DNA of 20,702 bases from SIG480 sp045533555 (lineage in GTDB: Bacteria; Bacillota; Clostridia; Oscillospirales; JAAYXM01): contig JAZSHZ010000106.1 in assembly GCA_045533555.1 (NCBI GenBank), forward strand, positions 1 to 20,702, in the 5' to 3' direction. Below, piece after piece: positions 14,534 to 20,627 of this stretch. Every line of letters starts with the position of its first letter. Positions within the stretch are counted from its first letter, which is position 1. The position numbers and the translations under genes were made by a program. Under the pieces are notes generated by a model that saw only the letters and a program-made list of their open reading frames with translations, did not search any database and was not told where the DNA came from.

Positions 14534-14567
14534 GCACCTTTGTCCTGATAGACAAGGTGCATTTTTT
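14534..14567 (+). terminator. Intrinsic terminator downstream of the operon
   Basis: GCACCTTTGTC (14534-14544) pairs with GACAAGGTGC (14551-14560) with one bulged T, followed by TTTTTT (14562-14567). This is a standard Rho-independent terminator for plus-strand transcription leaving the operon. A short hairpin just upstream (14507-14523) may add to it. Confidence 0.65.
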
Positions 14568-14664
14568 GGGGGGAATGACCGTGATTTTCATAAAAATTTC
14601 ACACAGGGTACTTTTGACCCCCTTATTTTTGTTAGATGAAATCAGTATGAAATTTATATTAAAA

Positions 14665-14674
14665 GGGGGTGCAT
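14665..14674 (+). repeat. GGGGGTGCAT motif, isolated copy
   Basis: AAGGGGGTGCATTTTT (14663-14678) matches the triplicated element at 20481-20532 base for base in its core. Here it sits immediately beyond, and overlapping, the stop codon of the minus-strand ankyrin-like gene. The two AT-rich accessory regions of the window thus share the motif. Confidence 0.55.
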
Positions 14675-14677
14675 TTT

Positions 14678-15670
14678 TCAATTCAATTCAAAAAATGCAG
14701 CTCTGTTTTCGTTTTCAACATCCCCGAAATTGATTGAAAACTTGATGAGTCGACCATCTTCCATTTCTATTTCTGTGATTGGTTGAGTATATGTGGTTGA
14801 TTCTTTTCTAACACATCTAGTACTAAATGTAAAGTTTTTTATTGTCTTTCCAACTACGCCTTCGAAGAAATTCGAAACATCGACGAGTTTATTTTCGTCA
14901 GGAACAGAATCTACCCAAAAATCTGCAAATTGTGTTGTTCGCAAAGCGCCTCCATCATATATAAAATACAAATCAGACGTAAAACAATTGTCTTTCCTGA
15001 ACGTGGGCAAGTTCATAGAATAAAATATTGAGGTTTTGTCGCTTGGTAAGGCAAGGACCTTTAGTATTTTTTTACCAATAGCACACTCGTATGAATCGAT
15101 ACAATTATATGGTTTTTCTTCGTCAATAGCCTGATAAATCTGATAAAGCGCCTCGTATAAATTTCCCAAAGCGTGGTTGCCTTCGCAGGTATCCTGAAAA
15201 CTTCCTTCTGAACCAACAAAATCCCACGGAGTTTCGTCTTCGTCTGCGTTGTAGGAAATTGTACGATTTTTAGCCCCGGAATCAAAGAGAATTTTTGTTG
15301 CTTCAATCATATAGCGGTCAAATGTGGATAATACCAAAGCATAAAGACATTGTGCGCCAAGGAGTCCATTATATTTGTTTACATCAAAAGCGTGCGAAAG
15401 AAAAAAACGAATAGTATCACACATTCCCATTCCAATTGCTGAATCCTGAATATGCTCACTTTCATAGCTGCCGGTAGTACTATACATACAACTAGAATGG
15501 TATCCCATAAGAATTTCAGAGAGGATATTCCCGTCACCATAGCTATTCAAAGTATTAATATCAGCGCCTGCTGTCAGCAATTCTTCCGCTTTGTCAAAAT
15601 CAAGAGGTAGTTTATGAAATAATTCTACCAATTCATTTTCTAAATCACCAAAACCATAATCAAATGCCAT
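14678..15670 (-). CDS. Ankyrin-repeat-like protein, probably acquired
   Basis: The start is taken as ATG 15668-15670 (MAFDYGFGDL), 8 nt after AAAGGAG (complement of 15679-15685). An upstream GTG at 15677-15679 overlaps that ribosome site and is less likely. The product is 330 residues, with no signal peptide. The N-terminal half shows degenerate ankyrin-like units: FDKAEELLTAGADINTLNSY, then CDTIRFFLSHAFDVNKYNG, then MIEATKILFDSGAKNRTISY. The C-terminal part (about 215-330) is a separate, probably beta-rich domain (YFIYDGGALRTTQFADFW, ITEIEMEDGRLIKF) that I cannot name. Base composition is clearly more AT-rich than the polysaccharide operon. Ankyrin units mediate protein-protein contacts; no enzymatic role is visible. 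Possible roles include an immunity-type or effector-associated protein, but there is no direct evidence. Confidence 0.82.
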   Translation of the reverse strand: MAFDYGFGDLENELVELFHKLPLDFDKAEELLTAGADINTLNSYGDGNILSEILMGYHSSCMYSTTGSYESEHIQDSAIGMGMCDTIRFFLSHAFDVNKYNGLLGAQCLYALVLSTFDRYMIEATKILFDSGAKNRTISYNADEDETPWDFVGSEGSFQDTCEGNHALGNLYEALYQIYQAIDEEKPYNCIDSYECAIGKKILKVLALPSDKTSIFYSMNLPTFRKDNCFTSDLYFIYDGGALRTTQFADFWVDSVPDENKLVDVSNFFEGVVGKTIKNFTFSTRCVRKESTTYTQPITEIEMEDGRLIKFSINFGDVENENRAAFFELN

Positions 15671-15690
15671 TCTAATCACTCCTTTATTTT

Positions 15691-15699
15691 ATAATATCA
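15691..15699 (-). promoter_or_regulatory. Candidate extended -10 promoter of ankyrin gene
   Basis: On the minus strand TGATATTAT (complement of 15691-15699) gives a TGn extended -10 about 20 bases before the start codon. It leaves only a short leader before the ribosome site. No good -35 is present. The same TGTGATAT(A/T)AT wording precedes the gene at 17951. Confidence 0.35.
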
Positions 15700-15734
15700 C
15701 ATTGACTGCACGATAAAAAGGACTTTAAACAAAA

Positions 15735-15765
15735 TAACCCTAACTTTGTATCAAAGTTAGGGTTA
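15735..15765 (-). terminator. Terminator of tRNA-Leu
   Basis: AACCCTAACTTTG (15736-15748) and CAAAGTTAGGGTT (15752-15764) form a perfect 13-bp stem with a 3-nt loop. On the minus strand it is followed by TTATTTTGTTT. It lies directly after the tRNA 3' end and is nearly identical to the terminator after tmRNA (17668-17703). Confidence 0.85.
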
Positions 15766-15770
15766 TAATA

Positions 15771-15856
15771 TGGTGCCGGCGGTGGGACTTGAACCCACAC
15801 GGTGTCGCCACCAACGGATTTTGAGTCCGTCACGTCTGCCATTCCATCACGCCGGC
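15771..15856 (-). tRNA. tRNA-Leu (anticodon CAA), CCA encoded
   Basis: Read on the minus strand, GCCGGCG (5' acceptor arm, complement of 15850-15856) pairs with CGCCGGC (15775-15781), followed by discriminator A and an encoded CCA (15771-15773). The anticodon stem-loop is ACGGA-CTCAAAA-TCCGT, giving anticodon CAA. A long variable arm (TTGGTGGCGACACCG) fits the class II tRNA-Leu. GGGTTCAAGTCCC forms the T-arm. The length is 86 nt including CCA. Confidence 0.95.
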
Positions 15857-15869
15857 ATGGAACTTTAAT

Positions 15870-15898
15870 ATTATACATCATCTTTTTTCTTTTGGCAA
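15870..15898 (-). promoter_or_regulatory. Promoter of tRNA-Leu
   Basis: On the minus strand TTGCCA (complement of 15893-15898), a 17-bp spacer and a perfect TATAAT (complement of 15870-15875) lie about 14-19 bases before the mature tRNA 5' end. This is a near-consensus housekeeping sigma-70 promoter. Confidence 0.85.
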
Positions 15899-15934
15899 GA
15901 CTAAAATTGTAATTATTTTGAAATATTGCATTTC

Positions 15935-15963
15935 TTGACTTCGACAAATTACTGTGGCATAAT
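15935..15963 (+). promoter_or_regulatory. Promoter of smpB
   Basis: TTGACT (15935-15940), a 17-bp spacer and CATAAT (15958-15963) form a near-consensus sigma-70 promoter about 35 bases before the smpB start codon. It is divergent from the tRNA-Leu promoter and may also drive the downstream hydrolase and ssrA. Confidence 0.8.
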
Positions 15964-15997
15964 ATATTATACTGAATAACGAAAAGAGGTGTTTCGC

Positions 15998-16462
15998 ATG
16001 GAGGAAAACAAAATACGCCAGATTTCCAAAAACCGTAAGGCATGGCATGATTATAACATCGAAGATTCCTATGAAGCAGGCATTTCTCTTTGCGGAACAG
16101 AGGTTAAATCGCTTCGTCAGGGAGCATGCAACCTCAAGGATTCTTTTTGTTCAATAAAAGATGGCGAGCTTATCGTACATGGGATGCATATAAGCCCTTA
16201 TGAAAAAGGGAACATATTCAACCGCGAACCGATGCGCAATCGCAAACTGTTAATGCATAAATCCGAAATAAGAAGGCTTGCCGCAAAGCAGGCTCAGGAT
16301 GGATATACTATTATCCCGCTCTCGATTTATTTCAAAGGGTCGCTTGTCAAAGTCCAGGTCGGCCTTGCAAAGGGTAAAAAGCTCCATGACAAGCGCGAAG
16401 CTGCGGCAGTGCGCGATGCAAAGCGCGAGATGGACAGAGCGCTCAAGGAGCAGAGGAGATAA
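15998..16462 (+). CDS. smpB: SsrA-binding protein SmpB
   Basis: A 154-residue protein from the ATG at 15998, which sits 8 nt after AAGAGGT (15983-15989). The in-frame GTG at 15989 would overlap that ribosome site. Family hallmarks are present: NRKAWHDYNIEDSYEAGISL, GTEVKSLRQGACNLKDSF, ISPYEKGNIFN, LLMHKSEIRRL, the PLSIYFKG stretch, and the basic C-terminal tail KKLHDKREAAAVRDAKREMD. SmpB binds tmRNA and carries it to stalled ribosomes for trans-translation. Its partner ssrA lies 846 bases downstream on the same strand, separated only by a hydrolase gene, so the two may be co-transcribed. Confidence 0.98.
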   Translation: MEENKIRQISKNRKAWHDYNIEDSYEAGISLCGTEVKSLRQGACNLKDSFCSIKDGELIVHGMHISPYEKGNIFNREPMRNRKLLMHKSEIRRLAAKQAQDGYTIIPLSIYFKGSLVKVQVGLAKGKKLHDKREAAAVRDAKREMDRALKEQRR

Positions 16463-16467
16463 AGCTT

Positions 16468-17307
16468 ATGATATATGAAAAAATATTACTCGAAGATTTT
16501 ATTGACGGAATAAAAACAGATGCGACGCTGACGACGTATGTTCGCTCAACATCAGATGCAATAGAGCCCGATCGCAAGCGTGCGTCGGTTCTCATCTGCC
16601 CGGGTGGCGGATATGGTATGGTCAGTGACCGTGAAAACGAACCTATAGCACTTGCGTTTGTTGCACTCGGTTACAATGCGTTTGTTCTTCGATATTCAAC
16701 GGCAGACCTCAATGACGAGAAATATCCGACACAGCTGCTCGAATCAAGTGCAGCTCTTGCATATATCAGAAGAAACGGCGAAAAATATCATGTAAAAACC
16801 GATTCGATTGCTATCTGCGGCTTCTCCGCGGGTGGACATATGGCGGCAATGCTCGGTAATCTTTGGAATGAGCCTGTCGTAACAGAAAGGCTCGGTATAG
16901 AATTTGAGGAGAATAAGCCGAATGGCATGATTCTTGCATATCCTGTTATAACGGGCGGAGAATTCGCGCATCGTGGGTCATTTGAAAAATTGCTCGGAGA
17001 GAATCCGGATAAGGAGCATCTTTTCAAGTGTTCGCTTGAAAACTCGGTAGGGGAGCAAACTCCGCCGGCATTTATCTGGCACACGTTGACTGATGGTGCC
17101 GTTCCGGTCGAAAATTCATTGATTTTCGCATCGGCATTGAAAAAGGCAAACATTCCGTTTGAATTGCATATCTATCCCGATGGACCGCACGGGCTTTCGC
17201 TCGGCACGCGCGAAACAATTTCACCGAATGCGGACAGATTCAACCCGCATATTTCATCGTGGATTGAGCTCTGCAACAAATGGATTGCAAAGTTTATTGA
17301 TAAATAA
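16468..17307 (+). CDS. Alpha/beta-hydrolase, acetylesterase (BD-FAE/Axe-like)
   Basis: A 279-residue cytoplasmic alpha/beta-hydrolase. The oxyanion loop is CPGGGYG (44-50), the nucleophile elbow GFSAGGH (118-124, Ser120), and the acid probably D209 (HTLTDGAVPVENS). His241 (GPHGLS) completes the triad. The family contains bacterial acetyl-xylan and short-chain carbohydrate esterases and peptidase-like lipases; the substrate is unknown. The ribosome site (GAGGAG, about 16453-16458) lies inside the 3' end of smpB, and the gap to smpB is 5 nt, so translation is probably coupled. Its TAA (17305-17307) directly touches the first base of tmRNA. A carbohydrate-deacetylating role would suit the upstream glycan locus, but it lies in a different transcription unit. 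Confidence 0.92.
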   Translation: MIYEKILLEDFIDGIKTDATLTTYVRSTSDAIEPDRKRASVLICPGGGYGMVSDRENEPIALAFVALGYNAFVLRYSTADLNDEKYPTQLLESSAALAYIRRNGEKYHVKTDSIAICGFSAGGHMAAMLGNLWNEPVVTERLGIEFEENKPNGMILAYPVITGGEFAHRGSFEKLLGENPDKEHLFKCSLENSVGEQTPPAFIWHTLTDGAVPVENSLIFASALKKANIPFELHIYPDGPHGLSLGTRETISPNADRFNPHISSWIELCNKWIAKFIDK

Positions 17308-17661
17308 GGGGGCGTAAAGGTTTCGACGGGGATGTTGAAGCACGGGTAGCGGGCAGAGGCGCAGAGCCGCTTTAAAAGCTGCAACTTAATTTTTATAAAT
17401 TAAATAACAACAATAAACTTATTGCTGCTTAATTAATCAGCAGCCATCTTCCCCGGGAGGACCACGGCCCGGGAGTAAGGTGTCATGCAGTGGTGAACGT
17501 GATCGCGCAAAGCTTTGAGCGCGGCATGTAATATGAAGCTACCGAATGCGGAAGCCCGCCTGTTGGCGTCCGCGTGAGGGAATTTAAACATCAGGCTGCG
17601 CCCGGAGAAGTCTATGTGAATGCATTTTCGGACGGGGGTTCGACTCCCCCCGCCTCCACCA
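17308..17661 (+). ncRNA. ssrA: tmRNA (SsrA)
   Basis: The 5' end GGGGGCGTAAAGGTTTCGAC and 3' end GGTTCGACTCCCCCCGCCTC plus CACCA are diagnostic. The 7-bp acceptor stem pairs GGGGGCG (17308-17314) with CGCCTCC, allowing one G-T pair, and CCA is encoded (17659-17661). The tag frame ends with AAT AAC AAC AAT AAA CTT ATT GCT GCT TAA (17403-17432), i.e. ...NNNNKLIAA. The resume codon is not certain, since no obvious Ala codon begins the frame. The length is 354 nt, a one-piece tmRNA. No convincing promoter is seen within the hydrolase end, so expression may be by read-through from smpB and RNase P processing. Confidence 0.96.
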
Positions 17662-17667
17662 TATTAT

Positions 17668-17703
17668 AACCCTAACTTTGATAAAAAGTTAGGGTTGTTA
17701 TTT
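17668..17703 (+). terminator. Terminator of tmRNA
   Basis: AACCCTAACTTT (17668-17679) pairs with AAAGTTAGGGTT (17685-17696), followed by GTTATTTTTT. The stem and the preceding CACCATATTAT are shared almost exactly with the 3' flank of tRNA-Leu on the opposite strand. Confidence 0.88.
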
Positions 17704-17750
17704 TTTGGCTTAAAATAAAGCTTTTCGGCACTTTTGTAACAATAAGTAGC

Positions 17751-17779
17751 CGCTTCGAATAATTCCCGAAGCGTTTTTT
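17751..17779 (+). terminator. Second intrinsic terminator downstream of ssrA
   Basis: CGCTTCG (17751-17757) and CGAAGCG (17767-17773) form a stem with a 9-nt loop, followed by six T (17774-17779). It isolates the accessory genes from ssrA read-through, so they should rely on their own promoter. Confidence 0.75.
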
Positions 17780-17811
17780 CGTATTTTTAGATGATTTTTT
17801 TGAAGGTAATA

Positions 17812-17862
17812 GGGTTCATATGACTGAAAAGGGGTTCATATGATATAAAAGGGTTCACATAG
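17812..17862 (+). repeat. Three direct repeats GGGTTCATATGA upstream of accessory operon
   Basis: GGGTTCATATGA (17812-17823), GGGTTCATATGA (17832-17843) and GGGTTCACATAG (17851-17862) begin 20 and 19 bp apart, each preceded by A-rich spacer. They sit about 45 bp upstream of the -10 of the next gene. The spacing of about two helical turns suggests cooperative protein binding on one face. The core resembles the GGGGGTGCAT triplet that follows the operon at 20481-20532. Confidence 0.65.
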
Positions 17863-17903
17863 TTAACAAAATCGTCAAATACCTTTATTTTTTAATACTT
17901 ATG

Positions 17904-17912
17904 TGATATAAT
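17904..17912 (+). promoter_or_regulatory. Extended -10 promoter of accessory operon
   Basis: TGATATAAT gives a perfect TATAAT (17907-17912) with an upstream TGn. No good -35 box is present at the usual distance, so an activator or the extended -10 may suffice. The ribosome site AAAGGAG lies 24 bases downstream. Confidence 0.5.
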
Positions 17913-17950
17913 TAAAATATATTTGAAGATGTGACAAAGGAGATTTCGTA

Positions 17951-19141
17951 ATGGGACTATTTGATATATTCAAGAAATCAATATCATCGACTAATCAAAA
18001 TACAATACCAGCGTTTCAAGAAATACTGATTCCAGAACGTAGTGAGCCTCAACCACCGTTTATTCCTACTAGCAAGGAACAAATTGTTGCGACAGGATAT
18101 GAGGCTTATTATAAAAATGGTGTTTTATACAATGTTAATCCAAGAAATAAGAGGGTTTCGCTAGATGAAGACCGCCAAACAGCATATGATGCTCAATATA
18201 TAGTTTTGAACAATGTCAAATACGATTTGGAAGATGCCAATAGTATAGCAAGTATTGTTGTTCCTTGTTATGATGATATTAAGGGTGGTATGCCTCATAC
18301 TACGTTTGATTTAGGCTACATTCTAAAAATGCGTGTCGGTAAGGAAGAACGCCCACATTTAGCCGTTCCTCTTTCTTATAAGACGGCTAATATTATGATG
18401 GCTTCTCCGATAGCTTGGCAGAAAAAGGACTATTATAGATTAGTTGTTCAATTATGGAGTATAGGGGAAATTGCTTATGGCGATTATTTGTTACAAGAAC
18501 TAAAAGCAAGGTTGCCTGTTGTGTTGGCTGATGATGAATATCGAGCAGGAAACAAAGATGTTTTTAGAAGAGAACTTAATATGGCTGACTATTTCAATAC
18601 CGACTATTTAGAGATACCACACGAAACAGCAGTCTGTGAGGAATGTGCTCCTTACCAAAATAGAGTATATTGTATTAGTGGTAAGGACAATCGTTTTCCC
18701 AAACTTCCCGATTTTATTATAGAGAACAAAGGTCTGCATTGTAATGTTCGATACTATTCATTTATTTATTATGAGGGAAGAAAAATAACAAAGTACAAGT
18801 TTAATAAGAACGGCGATGTAAAGGAAGTTGAACTTGATGCTATTGCTCATAGCAATAGACCGTTCATTGATGACCGAAGCACCATAGAAAAACAAAAGTA
18901 CCTTGAATGGAAAGAGCATAACGACAAACGTTTAGAACGAGAGGAACGCTATTACGATAGAAATAATTGGATAGAAAAATATAATAGCCGTTATGAATAC
19001 TATCAAATCGTCAATAAGTTGGGAGAAAAGGCACCGAAAAGTTTTGACGGATATATGAAGATGAAGCGAGGAAACACAGCAAACTATCAAAAATTAGTTG
19101 TGTTGGCAGAGAAACAAGGGATAATTATAAACAATTTATAA
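17951..19141 (+). CDS. Accessory protein with phage minor-head-like Cys/His motif
   Basis: A 396-residue AT-rich gene with no signal peptide; AAAGGAG (17936-17942) precedes the ATG by 8 nt. The N-terminus MGLFDIFKK resembles that of the next gene (MGIMDIFNA), as if both begin with the same short helix. The middle (about 80-215) is unassigned. At C229-E-E-C232-APYQNRVYCISG, then FPKLPDF, then LHCNVRYYSF (H263, C264), it matches the layout I know from phage minor head proteins (SPP1 gp7/minor capsid 2 type), where Cys/His residues probably bind zinc. A charged, coiled region follows (about 310-350, KQKYLEWKEHNDKRLEREER). There are no portal, terminase or capsid genes nearby. It is probably an accessory or mobile-element gene; its function is unknown. 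Confidence 0.8.
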   Translation: MGLFDIFKKSISSTNQNTIPAFQEILIPERSEPQPPFIPTSKEQIVATGYEAYYKNGVLYNVNPRNKRVSLDEDRQTAYDAQYIVLNNVKYDLEDANSIASIVVPCYDDIKGGMPHTTFDLGYILKMRVGKEERPHLAVPLSYKTANIMMASPIAWQKKDYYRLVVQLWSIGEIAYGDYLLQELKARLPVVLADDEYRAGNKDVFRRELNMADYFNTDYLEIPHETAVCEECAPYQNRVYCISGKDNRFPKLPDFIIENKGLHCNVRYYSFIYYEGRKITKYKFNKNGDVKEVELDAIAHSNRPFIDDRSTIEKQKYLEWKEHNDKRLEREERYYDRNNWIEKYNSRYEYYQIVNKLGEKAPKSFDGYMKMKRGNTANYQKLVVLAEKQGIIINNL

Positions 19142-19165
19142 AGCATTACGCAGGAGGGTAACAAA

Positions 19166-20458
19166 ATGGGAATAATGGATATATTTAATGCTTCAAAAAT
19201 AAAAAAAGAAAATGAAAGACTATTAGCAGAATTAGAGAGTGCAAAAAAACTACTGACTCCAGAAATGATGGATGCGTGTAATTTAGAAAAACACATCCAG
19301 GAGTTGCAATATAAAGAAACTGCAGTAAATAACAACATAAATAAAGCGAACACAACGCTCAATCAAATACAAGCAACGATTGACAGCAAGCAAAAAATGC
19401 TTGTTGATGTCGATGAGCAGATATTATATCAGGACTTTGCCCTATATAAACCAAAGTATGATATGGTAAATTCTGATGCATATAAAGATAGACTAAATAA
19501 AATTCGTGAAACGCAAAAGGAATTGATAAAAAAAGACCAAGCCGTTACAGGAAATATGAATTGGACTGTAAATGGTAGCAAATCCGAAGGTAAAAAAATG
19601 GTTAAGGATATGCAAAAACTTCTGTTGCGTGCATTTAACAGTGAATGTGATGAAGTTATTAACCGTGTTACATATGCCAATATTGAACTTTCGGAAAAAA
19701 GATTACATTCTTCCTTTGAAGCAATTTCAAAACTTGGAAGAATTATGAGCGTTGCAATTACACATCAATATTTAAAAGCAAAAATTGAAGAATTATATTT
19801 AGCCTTTGAATATAAGCAGAAAAAGCAAGAAGAAAAAGAAGAACAGAAAGAACTTCGTGCTCAAATGCGAGAAGAAGCAAAACTTCAAAAAGAAATAGAA
19901 GAAGCAAGAAAAAAGATACAGAAAGAACAAAAGCACTATCAAAACGCTTTGGATTCTATAAACAAGCAATTACTCAATGCTACTGATGAACAAAAAGCAG
20001 ACTTGGAACAGAAAAAAGCCGAAATCGAGGCTCAACTGAATGAAATTGATAAAAACATTAAAGATATAGATTATAGAGAATCTAATGCAAAGGCTGGATA
20101 TGTTTATATTATTTCAAATATCGGAGCCTTTGGAGAGAACATATATAAAATCGGTATGACAAGAAGATTAGACCCACAAGAGCGAATTGATGAACTTAGC
20201 GATGCATCTGTGCCTTTCAATTTTGATATTCACGCAATGATATTTTCGGATAATGCTCCTGCATTGGAGACAGCACTTCATAGAGCGTTTGAAAACAAAA
20301 AACTTAATATGGTTAATCAGCGTAGAGAGTTCTTTAATGTAACGCTTGATGAAATTAAAGAAGTTGTTATGAAGAATTTTGATAAATCTGTTGAGTTTAT
20401 TGAAATTCCAGAGGCAGAACAATATAGAACTTCTTTGAAGATGAAAGAAAATAAATAA
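19166..20458 (+). CDS. Coiled-coil (DUF4041-like) protein with GIY-YIG/MUG113 nuclease-like domain
   Basis: A 430-residue protein; AGGAGGG (19152-19158) lies 7 nt before the ATG, and the gap to the previous gene is 24 nt, so the two form an operon. A coiled coil covers about 8-95. The region around 95-215 (MVKDMQKLLLRAFNSECDEV, FEAISKLGRIM) fits DUF4041, and a second, very Glu/Lys/Gln-rich coiled coil follows (about 215-305). The C-terminal domain is GIY-YIG-like of the T5orf172/MUG113 type: GYVYI (311-315), YKIGMTRRL (327-335), ER (339-340) and ALETALHRAF, with E368 as the likely metal-binding acid. Such proteins occur in phages and accessory islands of Firmicutes. It is probably a DNA-acting nuclease or remnant thereof; the partner and target are unknown. 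Confidence 0.88.
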   Translation: MGIMDIFNASKIKKENERLLAELESAKKLLTPEMMDACNLEKHIQELQYKETAVNNNINKANTTLNQIQATIDSKQKMLVDVDEQILYQDFALYKPKYDMVNSDAYKDRLNKIRETQKELIKKDQAVTGNMNWTVNGSKSEGKKMVKDMQKLLLRAFNSECDEVINRVTYANIELSEKRLHSSFEAISKLGRIMSVAITHQYLKAKIEELYLAFEYKQKKQEEKEEQKELRAQMREEAKLQKEIEEARKKIQKEQKHYQNALDSINKQLLNATDEQKADLEQKKAEIEAQLNEIDKNIKDIDYRESNAKAGYVYIISNIGAFGENIYKIGMTRRLDPQERIDELSDASVPFNFDIHAMIFSDNAPALETALHRAFENKKLNMVNQRREFFNVTLDEIKEVVMKNFDKSVEFIEIPEAEQYRTSLKMKENK

Positions 20459-20480
20459 TAGCTGTTTGAGGTTAAAAAAA

Positions 20481-20532
20481 GGGGGTGCATTTTCGCTACA
20501 AGGGGGTGCAAAATTTCTTGTAGGGGGTGCAT
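20481..20532 (+). repeat. Three direct repeats GGGGGTGCAT after accessory operon
   Basis: GGGGGTGCAT (20481-20490), GGGGGTGCAA (20502-20511) and GGGGGTGCAT (20523-20532) begin exactly 21 and 21 bp apart, starting 22 bases after the GIY-YIG gene stop. They have A/T-rich spacers of different sequence, so this is not a simple tandem duplication. One more copy lies at 14665-14674. Confidence 0.75.
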
Positions 20533-20585
20533 TTTATCAAAATTAGAGTTATTTCCCACACACTTTCACGTAAATCGTGATTTTA

Positions 20586-20627
20586 TAAAAAACGCCACAT
20601 GGTTAAGCTTTACTTGCCATGTGGCGT
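20586..20627 (-). terminator. Hairpin, terminator-like on minus strand
   Basis: ACGCCACATGG (20592-20602) and CCATGTGGCGT (20617-20627) form a perfect 11-bp stem with a 14-nt loop. On the minus strand it is followed by TTTTTATAAAA, a terminator layout for a transcript entering from beyond the window. No minus-strand gene is visible in 20628-20702. The stem core GCCACAT recurs in the 14507-14523 hairpin. Confidence 0.5.

Larger units (their letters stand above)
14482..14677. other. Hairpin-rich non-coding strip between operon and ankyrin gene
   Basis: No gene is supported here: the reading frames lack ribosome sites and recognisable content. The strip holds a GAA-loop hairpin ATGTGGC/GCCACAT (14507-14523), a T-run hairpin (14534-14567, listed separately), an inverted GGGGG-motif relative (14610-14624, complement reads AAGGGGGTCAAAAGT), and one forward copy of the GGGGGTGCAT motif (14665-14674) abutting the ankyrin gene stop. 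Confidence 0.55.
17708..17950. other. Intergenic region after tmRNA with terminator, repeats and promoter
   Basis: There is no gene here. The region contains a second terminator CGCTTCG/CGAAGCG with TTTTTT (17751-17779), the GGGTTCATATGA triplet (17812-17862), an extended -10 promoter (17904-17912), and the ribosome site AAAGGAG (17936-17942) of the next gene. No second copy of the tmRNA 3' end, as expected for an attR site, is visible here. Confidence 0.6.

Noticed and set aside
14509..14733. Small plus-strand frame starting MAKPHIIKRTF
   Set aside because: It runs through a terminator hairpin and into the antisense of the ankyrin gene, and lacks a ribosome site.
17951..19141. Prophage structural gene cluster
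   Set aside because: Only one protein has a minor-head-like motif. There is no terminase, portal, major capsid or tail gene, and the next gene is a nuclease-like coiled-coil protein.
17812..20532. CRISPR array suggested by regularly spaced repeats
   Set aside because: Repeat cores are only 10-12 bases with spacers of about 8-11 bases, three copies each, and no cas genes are present. The spacing fits protein-binding sites, not CRISPR.
20317..20559. Small minus-strand frame with repeated MHPL/LHPL
   Set aside because: The repeated peptide is only the translation of the 21-bp-phased GGGGGTGCAT repeats, in frame because 21 is a multiple of 3. The rest is antisense to the GIY-YIG gene.
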